This document shows, piece by piece, positions 21,564 to 33,756 of a stretch of DNA of 64,000 bases; position 1 is the stretch's first letter, and each line of letters begins with the position of its first letter. The translations under genes and the position numbers were made by a program. Origin of the DNA: Larix kaempferi (taxonomy: Eukaryota > Streptophyta > Pinopsida > Pinales > Pinaceae). The stretch covers positions 3,172,001 through 3,236,000 of the forward strand of contig BSBM01000712.1 in NCBI GenBank assembly GCA_027924585.1, written 5' to 3'. The notes under the pieces are model-generated. The model did no database searches and was not told the origin of the DNA. It saw only the letters and a program-made list of their open reading frames with translations.

Positions 21564-22620
21564 TGGCTCTTGACTTGTATGCCGCATTGCTCTTTTCTAT
21601 GCACTTTCACACATCTTCATGACCTTCTTTCATGTGCTCTGCGAATGATTCTGTAGCTGCACTCTTCCTGGTTTCTGTCGGCAACTTGACCAAATCCACC
21701 ACTCCATGTTGGCTTCTTCCCTGAACAATCTGGAATGGGCTCAAACCTGTCGACCGATTCACATAATTGTTGTATGCAAACTCTGCTTGTGCCAACACGT
21801 TCTCCCACTGCTTGGGTCTGTCAGTTGTCACTTATCTCAAAAGGTTTCCCAAACCTCTATTCACCACCTCGGTCTGTCTGTCTATCTGAGGATGATATGT
21901 CGAGTTAAACTACAACTTTGTTTCCAGTTTCTTCCATAGGGTTCTCCAGAAATGCCCCATAAACTTGGTATCTCTGTCCGATGTGATACTCTTCAGCAAC
22001 CCATGCAATCTGACTACTTTCTTGAATAATAGTACAGCAATGCCAGTGGCGTCACTTGTCTTCCAGCACGGAATAAAGTGTTCCATTTTTGAAAACCTGT
22101 CGACTACAACAAATATTGAGTCGCTCCCTTGCTGTGTCTTTGGAAATATTAACACAAAATCCATGCTCAGGTGCTCCCATGGGATATTTGCTACTGGAAA
22201 CGGTGTATACAACCCCGTGTTCTGACTTCTTCCTTTTTCCAACTGGAAAACTCTACAATATCGCACCCACTTTCCGACATCTGTCGCCATCCCTGGTCAA
22301 TAATATTTTTTTTTGACTAATACCTTAGTTTTGTCGATGCCAAAATGATCTGTTAATCTGCTGCTATGCAATACTCGGATTAGGTTCTCTCGCACTGATC
22401 CTCTAGAAATACATAACTTTCGTCCCTTGAATAGGTATCCCTCTTGGATGAAATAATCCAAGTATGGAGTTCTGTTGACACTCCATGGCTCACGACAAGC
22501 CTCCCATTCTTTCGCAAAATATTCGTCGATCGCATACTCTATCTTCACCGACTCTATTCTTGTTGCCTGAACTGTCACTGTGTTCAGCAATGCATTTGTT
22601 CTACTCAACACGTTGAAAAC
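21564..22620 (-). pseudogene. Chromovirus 1 integrase core
   Basis: Minus-strand integrase: an H-x-H/C-type N-terminal region (DHFGIDKTKVLVKKKYYWPG; second cysteine of the C-x-x-C pair apparently lost as CRVF), then the catalytic core with [20 protein letters not shown] and QTEVVNR supplying D, D and E. NRSTGLSPFQIVQGR follows. It is cut at 21564 by Tat-1 and continues at 552. Stops are few (near 21910 and 21835), so this is one of the better-preserved cores in the window. Confidence 0.85.
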
Positions 22621-22639
22621 CTTATTTGAATTGCCTGAC

Positions 22640-23960
22640 CTATGTCACCACATGAACGTATATCCCTGTAGGAATTCGACCCATTTCGTGTGTTGTTGAT
22701 TCAACTTCGACTGAGTATTCGGATACCTTAGCGCTTGGTGATCTATGTACAACACAAATTCTTTGGGAAACAGATAATGCCTCCACTTCTTCAACGCTTG
22801 GACAATAGCATAGAATTCCTGGTCATAGACCGAATATTTCCACTTCACATCATCCAACTTTTCACTGAAGAATGCAATTGGTCGGCCCTCCTGGCTCAAC
22901 ACTGCTCCAATTGCGATTCCACTTGCGTCGCAATCGACTTGGAAAACCTTGTCGAAATCTGGGAGCATTAACAATGGGCTCTCAGTGACCTTTTCCTTCA
23001 AATTTTTGAAATCTCACTGGGCTGCTTCCATCCACTTGAACTCTCCTTTGCACATGCACTCGGTCAATGGTGCACAAATCTGACTAAATCTCTGAATGAA
23101 CTTCCTATAGAAAGTGGCAAGTCCATGGAAACTCCTCACTCCAGTCATGATTGTCAGTTTAGGCTAGTCTAATATCGCCTTCACCTTCTCTAGGTCCATA
23201 ACCAAGCCTTTACCTGAGATTACGAATCCCAAGTATACCAGTTCTTCCTTCATGAAGAAACACTTTTGTAGGCTCACCATCAGGTTTTCTTCCTACAACT
23301 TCTGCAATACCTGTCGAATGTGCTCCAAGTGTTCTACCTTCATTCGACTGAAAATCAAAATGTCATCTAGATAGACTACGACAAACTTTCCCAAGAATGG
23401 TTTCAGTACTTCATTCATCAATCAGATGAACGTACTGGGTGCATTAGTCAATCCAAATGGCATGACTAACCACTCATATATCCCTTCCTTCATCTTGAAT
23501 GTTGTTTTCCATTCGTCTCCTTCTTTAACCTAAATCTAGTGATAACCGCTCTTTAGGTCTATCTTCGGGAAGTACTTCGCTCCACTCAAACAATCCATCA
23601 AGTCGTCCATTCTCAGAAATGGAAACTGATACTTGATCATGATCTTATTGATAGTTGATCATGATCTTATTGATAGTTCTAGAGTCTATACACATCCTCC
23701 AATCTCGACCTTTCTTCAGTTATAATACTGTTGATACCGCGCACGAACTTAGACTCTCTCTGATCAACCCTCTGTCCAACAACTATTGGACCTATCGATT
23801 GAGTTCCTAACCTTCTACCGGACTCATCCTATGCGGTGCCTTATTTGGCAGACTCAAACCTGGAATCAAGTCGATCTGATGGGATATGCTCCTTGTCAGC
23901 GACAATCCCATCGGTGTCTCATCGACCACTATGCTATGAAACTATTCGAGCATATTTCCA
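22640..23960 (-). pseudogene. Chromovirus 1 RT and RNase H
   Basis: RT motifs on the minus strand are [37 protein letters not shown] and VVVYLDDILIFSR; the YLDD box is near 23362-23373. RNase H follows with FQVDCDASGIAIGAVLSQEG (catalytic D present), SEKLDDVKWKYSVYDQEFYA and YIDHQALRY (22645-23001). A 22-base tandem duplication (23633-23654 and 23655-23676) and several stops disrupt RT. Confidence 0.85.
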
Positions 23961-24112
23961 ACATTGACCAGAATTTTCTCCTCCATTGTCACACTCTCGA
24001 CACATGGTCCTTTTGGAATGATCCCATAACATCCTGACTACATTTCCTCCTCCGCAAGGAATTCTTTTGCTCAACACATCAGCATGCACTTCTCCCAAAA
24101 GTTTCTCTCACC

Positions 24113-24560
24113 CTACTTACCGTCAGTTTGCTCCTTCGATTTCGGCTTAAGAGTCCTCTTCACGCCATTTTTCCACATAGTGACTATGTTGGATCGACCA
24201 TCATAGATAATTTTCTGATCATATTGCCACGGTATTCCTAACAATAGATGGCACGCGTCCATTGGGATTACATCACACAGTACGTTGTCCTCTAACTTCC
24301 CAACCTTGAAATTAATCAGGCACTGTCTGGTCACCTTCACATGGTGTCCTTTCTGTAACCATGAGATCTTGTAAGGGTGTGGATGTTCTCGACATCTCAA
24401 CTTTGCTTTCTCGATCACCTATGTCGACAGAATATTCTCAGTGCTTCTTCCATAAACTATGGTCTTACAACGCCGTTCGCCGATTCACACCTTCATTCGA
24501 AAGATCACCTTCCGCTGTGCCAGCTCTTGCTCGTCGCATCTATCGTCCAGAACCAGTGTC
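24113..24560 (-). pseudogene. Chromovirus 1 protease region
   Basis: The C-terminal half is clear: KISWLQKGHHVKVTRQCLI, NVLCDVIPMDACHLLLGIPW and QYDQKIIYDG, typical of chromovirus retropepsin. The active-site triplet, expected just upstream, reads YGRS (near 24465) rather than D-[ST]-G, so it would be inactive. A stop separates it from the following sequence. Confidence 0.75.
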
Positions 24561-25748
24561 TTGCTGACTGTCATGGCTCGAAGTTTCTTCTTACCATCTC
24601 CACTATTGTCGGATGTCAATTCTTCCCTCTCGTCGACTTGCTCATCTCTTCGACGTCTGGGTTTCGACTCCTCTGCAGCATGTAGGTTCACTGGGCCTTC
24701 ATATGCCTTATGTCCCACTCCACGACACTTGTAACAGATTATGGCTGGTCTGTTATCTCCTTTTCTATCGGATGGACCATTTCGACAATATGCACCTCGA
24801 CTGCAGTTCTCTTGACCATCACACCGATTTTATTGAGCTTTATACCTTGTCGATGTCCCCTCCGCATGTGGACTATCTTCAACAATTACCTTCTTGTAAC
24901 CGCTACTTTGGCCTTTCGTAGAAATAGTCCTCGCACACCGACCAATTGCCCTACCTCTGGTCGTTGCGGATTTTCTCGACAGTTTCTCTTCTGCCTTCAG
25001 AGCTAACTGGTAGGATTCCCCCACTACTTTGAATCTTGACATGCTCAATTCATCCTAAATGGCATATTTCAGGCCATTCACATACCTAGTGACAGCTTCT
25101 TCTCCTTCGTTGGTCTGGCCCGACCTTATCAACAATCTGTAGAACTCTTTTGTGTACTCCTTCACGGTCATCTCCTTTTGTCGAAAGTTCTGTAACTTCC
25201 CGAACAAGGAAATCACATAGTTGTTTGGAAAGAACTTCCCTTTCAGCTTGGCGACCATCCTATCCCAAGACATGATTTTCTCCTTGCCCTTCTTGACTTT
25301 GTCAGCCTGTACATTGTCCCACCACAATGAGGCATGACCCTTCAACCTCATACATGCAATCTTAACCCTTTTTTGGATCCTCAACCTTCTCTATGTCAAA
25401 ATATTTCTCCATCTCTCTGAACCAATCGATCAAGTCTTCTGGATCCATAATTCTTGAGTAGATACGAACCTCTATCTTTTCCCCACCTCTCATATCCGTC
25501 AGAAGCTTGATTTGTTTTTCTTCTGGTTCATCTTCTGATGCTTCCCCTGGTTCCACTTCTTTGACTTCCTCGCCGCTGTGGTCTAACGCATCACAAATAC
25601 AACCATGCCTTTGGATTTCTTTGATCACTACGACTTCATTTGTCAAAGTTCACATCATTCGGACACACTCATCGAACATCTCACGATCAACTATGACTAC
25701 TGTACCACGCGCTCTTCGTCCTCAAATATTAATGCCTCTGTGAGCCAT
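24561..25748 (-). pseudogene. Chromovirus 1 gag
   Basis: Starts near MAHRGINI (25748). It includes KIEVRIYSRIMDPEDLIDWF and REMEKYFDIE (about 25400-25460), the retrotransposon gag fold (SLWWDNVQ, VKEYTKEFYRLLIRSGQ) and a zinc-knuckle remnant CYKCRGVGHKAYE near 24725 whose last cysteine is lost. It is split by frameshifts near 25370 and 25055. Confidence 0.75.
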
Positions 25749-25937
25749 TTTCAACCTTTGTTGAAACTCTCACTCATCCAATTGAAACCGGACTTCACAA
25801 GTCATGCACAACTCTACCCAACCTTAGCTGGAGCTGTTTAACACACTTGCACGCTCAATATAAACTGACATTATTGTGTGCACAGGAATTCACTTCCCGC
25901 TCTGATATAGCTATCCTTCGGCTCTCAGGATACTATA

Positions 25938-25949
25938 GCTCTAATACCA
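25938..25949 (-). promoter_or_regulatory. Chromovirus 1 PBS
   Basis: TGGTATTAGAGC on the minus strand, one base different from the initiator tRNA-Met site TGGTATCAGAGC, two bases inside the 5' LTR. Confidence 0.8.
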
Positions 25950-25951
25950 AC

Positions 25952-26890
25952 TGATGCTAGAGTGCCTCATCGCAACAAGGTTCTTGCTTAACAATACACA
26001 TGACACAACCACAATGCTCATACAAACAAGGTGTAAGACAGGATACCAGAAGTGGCTTATATTACCTCTACCAATCGGTTACAATGCGGAATAACTATAA
26101 ATACAAATAACTAATTATTTGTCGGCCTCGACCGTTACAATATAGAAGTAGCTGTGATGTGCTCTCTCAGTGTGTCGACCTCACCCTCTGCTGGTTCATT
26201 GCTGAACTTTGAGCTATGGCTCAATCTTCTCTTCGGCTCTACTTGACTCTCCTAATGCCAAGTCCCCTCTGTTGATCCAACTCCCTGGTCTTCTACTCTG
26301 CTGCTGCTATTCCCAAGACCACTGCGATCCACAAGACACACATCTTCTATCATCCGATCCTTCCACGATCCAAGAGACCTGCAACTGTCAGCGCCCGACC
26401 ATGCTGCACAGTGTCTTCTTTTGATGACATCTGTCATGTCTTCACCCACCTGCAATAACTGCTATTAAATTCCTTAGCAACTCCGAACTGTTTCCAAGTA
26501 CTCTCCTTGAATTCTATGCTTCCTTCTCTCACTTACTATAGTAAACAATCAAGTCGGCCATACTGTCCTCCGTCAGCTTCGACTCTACGCTTAGGCTTCA
26601 CCATTTCACCCCTTCCTCCTTGCTTGGCTCATGCCCAACCTGTCGACGTCGTGGTTCGACAACATGTTGACCTTTCCACGACTCTACGACAACTTGTCTC
26701 CTGTCGACATTGACATGTCGACTCTCCACTCTTCACTCCTGTCGATCGCTTTGACAGCTTTTGCTCGACTTATTGACTTCGATGAGTCAATCTGCTTCAC
26801 GCACCAATGGTCATTGGCATTCTCGCTGGTCTCCTTCCTTATGTCGATCAACTTCGACTGATTTTCCTAGGCTCTAATGCTCCTGCATCA
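25952..26890 (-). repeat. Chromovirus 1 5' LTR
   Basis: 939 bp with TGATGC...GCATCA ends, matching the LTR of chromovirus 2 (41369-42366). GTCGAC/TCGAC motifs are frequent within. Confidence 0.85.
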
Positions 26891-27889
26891 GATACAGAGA
26901 AAATCCTGGTAGCTCCCTGGCTCATGGAAAATCAACATTGTTTAAACGGAGGTAGATGGATGCAAGGGATACAGGGGATGCGAAGAATGCAAGTAGTGCG
27001 ACTAGATGGACTCAAAGAGGATGAGAGCAAGCAGAATTAATGTAAAAATCACGCAGGCGTTGGCTTAAATCGTGGTCCATTTGAACGTTTGATTTATTGT
27101 GAGATGGATATTTGGCACGGTTAAACGATCACTCCATCATTCATCACTTTGAATCGTGTGCCCTAATAAAGATGAGTGCGTTAATGAATTTGTATGGTTG
27201 TGAAATATTCAACCATGTCCAAAGTAAAATTTGGACAAGCTGAATGAAATTTCATCATGGAATTATAATCATATGGTGCGTTGAAAAATCATGATGACCT
27301 TTAAGTAATAAATGACAGCTCGCATGATGATTTTTGCATATAACTTAATGAAGAGTTAAAACCATATGATAGTCAAATATTCTAAAAATTGCATTGATGG
27401 AAGATTAGTTGATTTGTTTGGTGAAGTGAAGATGAGTTGAAGAATGAGATCATGTGTAGAGATGACATTTGATATTTCCTGATATGGTTAGTCGATTAGA
27501 TTTATAGTCAAAATTCAAAAATTAGATACCTTAGCACACTTGATCATGATTCTATAAAGATATGGTTTCATTTGGATTGTCATTTGACGCTTCATTCGAC
27601 ATCTCATTCATTCACTTTATTCGCCACTTCATTCGGATCATCATTCGAACCTTCATTTGACCCTTCAGACAGACCTTTTATCCGTACAAGATGTGCTTTG
27701 CTGGATCTGATTGCTGCTGATTATGCAGAGATTTTCTGAGGCTGGTAGCACACAAAAGGATGATGTAATCCTGCTTTTCTGAAATTTAGTCGCTCTTTTT
27801 CTTTGTTTATCATGGATCAGAATAGTATTTCTTCTACTACTTGCATTATTCCTGAAACACATATCATTTTATCATAGATAAATGAACTT
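26891..27889. other. Unassigned AT-rich flank with a degenerate short repeat
   Basis: No coding signal. About 27560-27670 has a degenerate 11-12 base repeat around CATTCG/CATTTGA. A similar pattern on the other strand lies in the Athila 5' LTR (about 38570-38650), but I could not align the two. It may be part of the truncated 3' end of the Athila-like element or unrelated flank. Confidence 0.4.
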
Positions 27890-29659
27890 TTTTTATATAT
27901 ATAATCAGAAAATAAAGACAATTCTGATCCTCCCCCAAACCAAAAATATGGCATGTCCTCATGCCATCAAAATAAAAATTGATTGGTATTCAAATATTTC
28001 CAATCAACGGTTTAACCAATAACTCTAAAATGATGGTGTCACTATATGAAAAGGAAACATTACTAGTTATATATAAAAGATGATCCAAACAGATAATTAT
28101 TCAATATACTTCAGTTTTACGAAAGAAAATATGCCTCTATTCGTCAAAGACTTTTTCAGAGAAAATTACACTGACCCTTGTATAATATTAAGAGAATGCC
28201 AAACTTTATCTTATTTTCTCATCAATGTTGCTCATAGGAACTCAGTCAAATTTCCCCAGTCCCTGAATCACAGTACATAGAGAAATCCCATCGAATTTCA
28301 CTTTCAGGGCCCTGGAAATATTAAGTATATTGCCCCACCTGGAAAGATAAAAAAAAATTTAATCTCATGAAGGTTAGGTAACTGGTCTTAAGAAAATCTT
28401 GAAACTATTCTCCTTTGGCCAATTGATGGAGTTCACTTCCTTAGCTTAACCATACATACTTCTTTCCGATTAGACTTTCAACAATTTTTTTTATTTTTTT
28501 TAGACTCATTTCTTTTATAAACAAGATGTCCTCCCCAGGCAGATTCCCCTCTATTAGTCGGGCTTGTTCAGTACCTCGTCGATTTTACCTGGTCATACCA
28601 TAGGTTGGTACCTGCTTCCAGTAATCCTATTCAGGACTCCGACGGGTTAACCTCTTAAAACCTTTTTGCATCAGAGGCTCTTGTCCCAGTGTTTCCACCC
28701 TCTATAGATATTCGACAATGAATTGCCTAAAAGTGAGTGGATGGGGGAGCAGCTCTGAAAAACATGCTACATAATGGGATGATATATGGGTTGGAAGACA
28801 ACTATTCTTATATAAACCAAGTAAATAAAAATTCTTGTTGAATCAAAGATACATATGGTTGATTGTTCTAATGTGTAGTGAATGGAGCCAAAAGATAATA
28901 GAAAGAAGACCTCTCTAGTCCAAATTGCCTTCTTCAAAAGATTACAATGGTGTTTCTCAAAAGTAAGATCCTCAAGGTTTCCTTCCTGTTGCTGTTCAGA
29001 AAATATTGGTCTATTTACTAACTGGACAACAAGGTCAAAATGTACTGGGAGCCTCTGGGCTTCAGATGGAGAAAAACATTTAGTCATCAATCTCTTTATA
29101 AAGATAAGGTCACTAACATAAGCTATATGAAAGGATTATTAGAAGAGCTGCAAAAATCATCTCAGGCAAATGGAAATAGATAATACAACAACATTTGAAC
29201 TTTTCAATGTAAATTTTTAATTCTTAAAAATAATCAGGAGAAAAGGGATCGAGATGTTAAATATATTTAGAGCACTTCCCTTTTTCAGATAATGTTTTTA
29301 TAAGCTGATTATAGAGATAAGGTTGCTTTTATCAAACTAAAAACCACATGTTAATTGATGAGTCAAATTTATTCAAAGCAAAACATATGTACAAAGAAAA
29401 ATTTACATGAAAATTTATCAAAAGCTCGGAAAAAGTCGAAGAGTCTTCCTTTCTAAATTGATGAAGTCTTATGAGCTGATTATAAGAGTGAAATCCCTGT
29501 GTAAATGCAACCAGCTATTAGAAATGACTCTTGTTTACTTAAAGAAACAAAATATATTTACATCTGTACAAACGAAGATAACCCAAAAAATAAGTCAAGA
29601 ACTAGGTGAAGGAGAGACTTCCCCTTCAACCAGCTCCATCTCCTTCTGTTGTGAGACAT
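27890..29659 (-). other. Athila-like 3' region after integrase
   Basis: Only short frames (for example 29090-28767). A conserved-looking stretch GGCATGAGGACATGCCATAT and GGTTTGGGGGAGG (about 27960-27905, minus) matches the GAGGACAWGC...TTGGGGGA segment I associate with the 3' part of Athila/Tat elements. No envelope-like membrane protein is visible. Confidence 0.5.
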
Positions 29660-31178
29660 TCTACACAAAATCTTGTTTAGATATTGGTGGATGATAAATT
29701 CTTAGTATATGTCCATTTACAACAAAAGAAATTCATGAATCATCAATTGTCTTAATCTCAACAAATCCATTATCGAAAGCTGTAACAATTTCATATGGAC
29801 CCATCCAACGGGTAGTCAATTTTCCTTTAAAGTTTTTATACCGCGAGTCAAGTAGTAATGCCTAGTCTCCAGTTTTAAATTGATTTTGTTTAATATATTT
29901 ATCATGCCACTTTTTGCATTTGTTTTGTACTAGAATTGTGCGTTGAATGGCATCTTGTCTAATCTCGTCTAATTCATTTATTCGCAAGATTCGTTGTTTC
30001 TGTGCTTCTTCCAGATCCATCCCTAATTGTGCAGCCATACAAAAGGTTTTTACTTGAAACTCAATGGGTAGAAGAACTTGTTTACCATAAACAAATTCAT
30101 AAAGTGTGTGTCCAGTGGTATTTCTCCATGTTATTCTATAAGCCCACAAGGCTTCTGGAAGCCTATCTGCCCAGTCTTTATGGTGTAGCTAGATAGTCTT
30201 GGTGAGGATGGTCTATAATACCTTATTTATGGATTCTACCTGATAATTAGCTTGCGGGTGATATGGTGAAGATTTAAAATGTCTAATACCATATTTTTCA
30301 GTAATTTCTTTCATTAACTTGGAGGTAAACTGAGATCCTTGATGAGTGACAATTTCCCTAGGTACACCAAATTGGGTTAATATTTCTTCATACATAAACT
30401 CCACCATAGATTTTTCTGTGGCACGGAATAAATATTTAGCTTCCACCCATTTAGTGACATAGTCTGTACAAACTAGGATATACTTCTTTTTGCGAGACAT
30501 AGGGGAAATTGGTCCTACACGAGCATAGATCCAAATCTTAGGCTCTATCAAGCACTGAGAGGGATCAAATCTCCCTTATATTTACTTTTTACTTTGTATC
30601 ATTTTTTTTTGTTTATGGCCGACATAATATTTATTACTTCTTAGTTTGTATTATTCTTTTTTGTTTAGTTTGTATTATTTTGTTACTCTACAAACACTTG
30701 AAAAAACTCGACAAATGTTACAACATCTCCCTCATATTTACTTTTTACTTTGTATTATTTTTTTTTGTTTAGTTTGTATTATTTTGTTACTCAACAAACA
30801 CTCGACAAACTCTCACATGTTACAAGATCTCCCTCATACTGAGCTGTAGAGCACCTCTCAACGCAAAAAATATAGAGCCCATTTTTCAAAAGACTCAATC
30901 ATAACCTGAGGATGCAAGGGCATCTCATCATATGGCGTAGGTCTACCCATTCTTTGACAATTGTCACATCCCTTGACATACTTGGCAGCATCTTTGAAAA
31001 TGCTTGGCTAGTAATATCTAGAGTGCAACACTTTGTATGATGTTCTCTTATAAGAAAAGTACCCACCACATGGTCCACCATGACATGCATGGAGGATCTC
31101 TTCCATCTCATCCTCTCGTACACATCGTCTGATAATAAGATCAGAACCAGTACAGAAAAGTTCATTCTCAACCCAAGA
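29660..31178 (-). pseudogene. Athila-like integrase
   Basis: Zinc-binding region HACHGGPCGGYF and KGCDNCQRMGRPT (about 30980-31090), core with VCTDYVTKWVEAKYLF, VTHQGSQFTS (second catalytic D replaced by H) and YQVESINKVL, then RLPEALWAYRITWRNTTGHT and the C-terminal TGDWALLLDSRYKNFKGKLT, ending at LRIYHPP...DFV. A roughly 300-base AT-rich insertion (30560-30870) splits the start of the core after FEKWALYF. Confidence 0.8.
30560..30870. repeat. AT-rich tandem duplication inside the Athila-like integrase
   Basis: About two and a bit copies of a segment starting CTCCCTYATATTTACTTTTT (about 30570, 30727 and 30826), each containing GTTTAGTTTGTATTATTTTG and ACAAACACT. It interrupts conserved integrase sequence; no clean TSD was found. 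Confidence 0.65.
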
Positions 31179-32998
31179 TTAATTAGAACTTTGAACTATG
31201 ATTCTATGCTTCTTAGGTGGGGAGAGATGGTTTGGTAACTTCCCAGTTTCTAAATAATTGGGTATGTCTGCAGACCAAGGAGTTCGAACAGACACATCGA
31301 ACAGATGTTCATCAGGAAAACTATCATCGACGGGACTAGCACAATCGTCAATTTGAATACGAGAGAGGAAATTTGGTACCACATTCTCTCGACCGGGATG
31401 ATCAACAACAGTGATGTTGAATTCTTGTAATAAAAGAAGCCATCGAGTCACCCTGCCATTGGTGATTGGTTTGTTCAATAAAATCTAATGGCGGAGTGGT
31501 CTGTGTGTACAAAAACTTTGTAGCCTGTGATATAGTGACGAAATTTAATAATAGCATAGACTATTGCCAGAAACTCTTTTTCCGTAACATTGTATTTTGA
31601 TTCTACAGGAGTCAAATTCTTGCTAGCAAAATACATGGCATATGATGCTTGTCCTTCCTTTTGACTAAGACTCCTCTTATAGCCATGTTGGAAGCATCAA
31701 TGGATACATGAAAGGGAAGGGACCAATTGGGGCCCTTAAGTATTGGTGCCACTGATAGCTTTGCCTTTAAAGTTTCAAAGGCATGTTGACAAGGTTCAAT
31801 CCATTGAAAATCTGTATCTTTCATTAGTAATTTGAACATAGGTGCAGCTATCTTAGTAAAGTTTTCAATAGAACGTCTGTAATAGTCTACATGGCCAAGA
31901 AAGCTCCTTACCTCTTTCTGATTTTTTGGAGGAGGAATATTAACAATTATTTCTATCTTGGCAGGATCCACCTTGATTCCTTGAAGGGAGACATGATGTC
32001 CCAAAACTACATCCTCAGTTAATAGCATATTGCATTTTTCATGACTAAGGACTAAGTTTGTTTCTTGGCACTGAATAAGAACTGTTTCAAGGTTATCAAG
32101 GGCTTCTTGAAAGGTATTGTCATATACTCTAAAATCGTCCATGTATACTTCTACATAGTCATGTATAAGGTCAGCAAAAATTCCTAAGACTGCACACTGG
32201 AAAGTGGCAGGTGAATTCAATAGTCCAAATGGAAAAACTCTATACGCATATGTTCCCCAAGAACAAGTAAAGGTGGTCTTGTCTTGATCCTCAAGTGCTA
32301 TTAAGATTTGGTGTTATCCACTATACCCATCGAGGAAAGAAAAGTATTGTTTCCCAGATAAGGTATCTAACACCTAGTCAATGAAAGGTAAAGGGAAATA
32401 ATCCTTAAGAGTGGCCTTATTTAATTCTCAAAATTCAACACAAATACGCCATTTCCCTGTAACTTTCTTTGGAACTACTACCAGAGGAGACACCCACTTA
32501 CTGTTAGAAATTGGGTAGATGAAACCAGCATTGAGGAGTTTTTGGAATTCCTCTTTGACTATATCATTTAGGGTTGGATTCATCCTTCTATGAGGCTGCC
32601 TTATAGGAGGTATGTTTGCATCTATGTAAATGTGGTGAATACAAGTATCTGGGTGTATACCCTTCATATCGGTGTATTCCCATGCAAATGCTCCAGTTTG
32701 ACTTTTAAGAATATTTAATAATTGCTTTTGTTGATTTTCATATAAGACCACATTTATGTGTAGAAAATTTTCAGGTCTGACCTCACAAGGTACGATATAG
32801 GATACTATATGTTCTTCGATTGCAAAGAAACAATGAGTATTTGTAAATGTGGAGAGGCTCATGTTTTCTTGGAATTCATCTCCAAAAATTCGATCAAGTT
32901 GGGAAAAGTACTGGGGAAAGTCTATACATGTTGTAGAAGAGACAAATTGGTTAAACACATTTTCAGTAGTTTGTTCTTGAAGTGCCCAGGATTAAGCA
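31179..32998 (-). pseudogene. Athila-like RT and RNase H
   Basis: Starts with NPTLNDIVKEEFQKLLNAGF and ISNSKWVSPLVVVPKK (32600-32450), then LDTLSGKQYFSFLDGYSG, FTCSWGTYAYRVFPFGL and the catalytic box EVYMDDFRVYDNT (YMDD, about 32140). The connection LGHHVSLQGIKVDPAKIEII and SFLGHVDYYRRSI follows, then RNase H with FHVSIDASNMAIRGVL (catalytic D present), KYNVTEKEFLAIVYAI and FVHTDHSAIRF. Stops after RICVEF and YSG and around 31610 and 31490 break the frame. Confidence 0.85.
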
Positions 32999-33048
32999 CT
33001 AACAAGTGAAATTTCTTCCAAGTTTTCATCCCCAAAAGGACATTCTAA

Positions 33049-33500
33049 TCAAAATAGATTTCTGGTTACTGGTTGTGCTGGTGGGTATAATGCAAGTTTC
33101 CTTGTAGATAACCCATCAGAGATAATCATCTCTCCATCCCTACATCCTATAAAAGCATTAGCAGTGACTAGCCAAGGTCTTCCCAAAATAATTGAGTGTC
33201 CTTTGGAAGGATCATTTGATTGTATGACCATAAAGTCCACAAGATATTCCCATGAATCCAATGATACAATAATATCATCTAGAATTCTAGCAACTTGTAC
33301 CATGGTGCGATCTGCTAATTCCAGCATTGTTGAGGTAGGATGGAGAAACTGTCCCAAATGGAGAGATTCCAAAAATGTGGTAGTCATTAGGTTAATATCA
33401 GCCCCTAGATCGATAAGTGTGTTTCCTATAGCAATGTTATTGATGATAACAATTACCACAGGATTTCTTGGATTTGTATACTTTGGAATTCTATGTTGAT
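33049..33500 (-). pseudogene. Athila-like protease
   Basis: A 136-codon open frame with GNTLIDLGADINLM at the active site; the usual D-[ST]-G triplet is DLG, a doubtful catalytic loop. GHSIILGRPWLVTANAFIGC, the conserved ILGRPFL-type segment of plant gypsy retropepsins, follows. Confidence 0.8.
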
Positions 33501-33756
33501 CTGCTATGTAATCTGATATTTCACCTATGACATGAATTGTCAGAGGGTCTTTCTATTTCTTACCTAGTATTTTAATACAGAGTTCCTTTATCACCTTACT
33601 ATAAATTGGTATGTATTTAATATCTTGTAATAAAGGTATTTTGATACAAATATTTTTCAATTCATTAATGATATTATACTCTGGATAAATTGCGGGTTTC
33701 TCTATTGCTAGACTCTCCGGATATGGGGGTACTTTTTCTCCTGGAGTTACTTCTTT

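Larger units (their letters stand above)
1..26890 (-). mobile_element. Chromovirus 1: Ty3/gypsy element, nested and interrupted
   Basis: This is a minus-strand Ty3/gypsy element of the chromodomain (chromovirus) class. Read on the minus strand the order is 5' LTR (25952-26890), PBS (25938-25949), gag, protease, RT, RNase H, integrase, chromodomain and 3' LTR (1-81, cut by the window edge). The Tat-1 element at 553-21563 splits its integrase. The two flanks of that insertion rejoin in the same coding region as the uninterrupted plus-strand relative at 40860-40920. LTR ends read TGATGC...GCATCA. The copy is dead: gag, PR and RT carry stops and frameshifts. The other flank and its TSD lie outside the window. 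Confidence 0.9.

Noticed and set aside
23633-23676. 22-base tandem duplication as an attachment or recombination site
   Set aside because: A simple duplication in decayed RT; explained by replication slippage.
24377-26861. Serine/cysteine-rich plus-strand ORFs (e.g. 24377-24685, 26209-26424) as secreted proteins
   Set aside because: Antisense to chromovirus 1 gag/PR and LTR; no start context or domain support.
27890-29659. Envelope-like gene after the Athila-like integrase
   Set aside because: Only short frames; no signal peptide, transmembrane segment or sustained coding bias.
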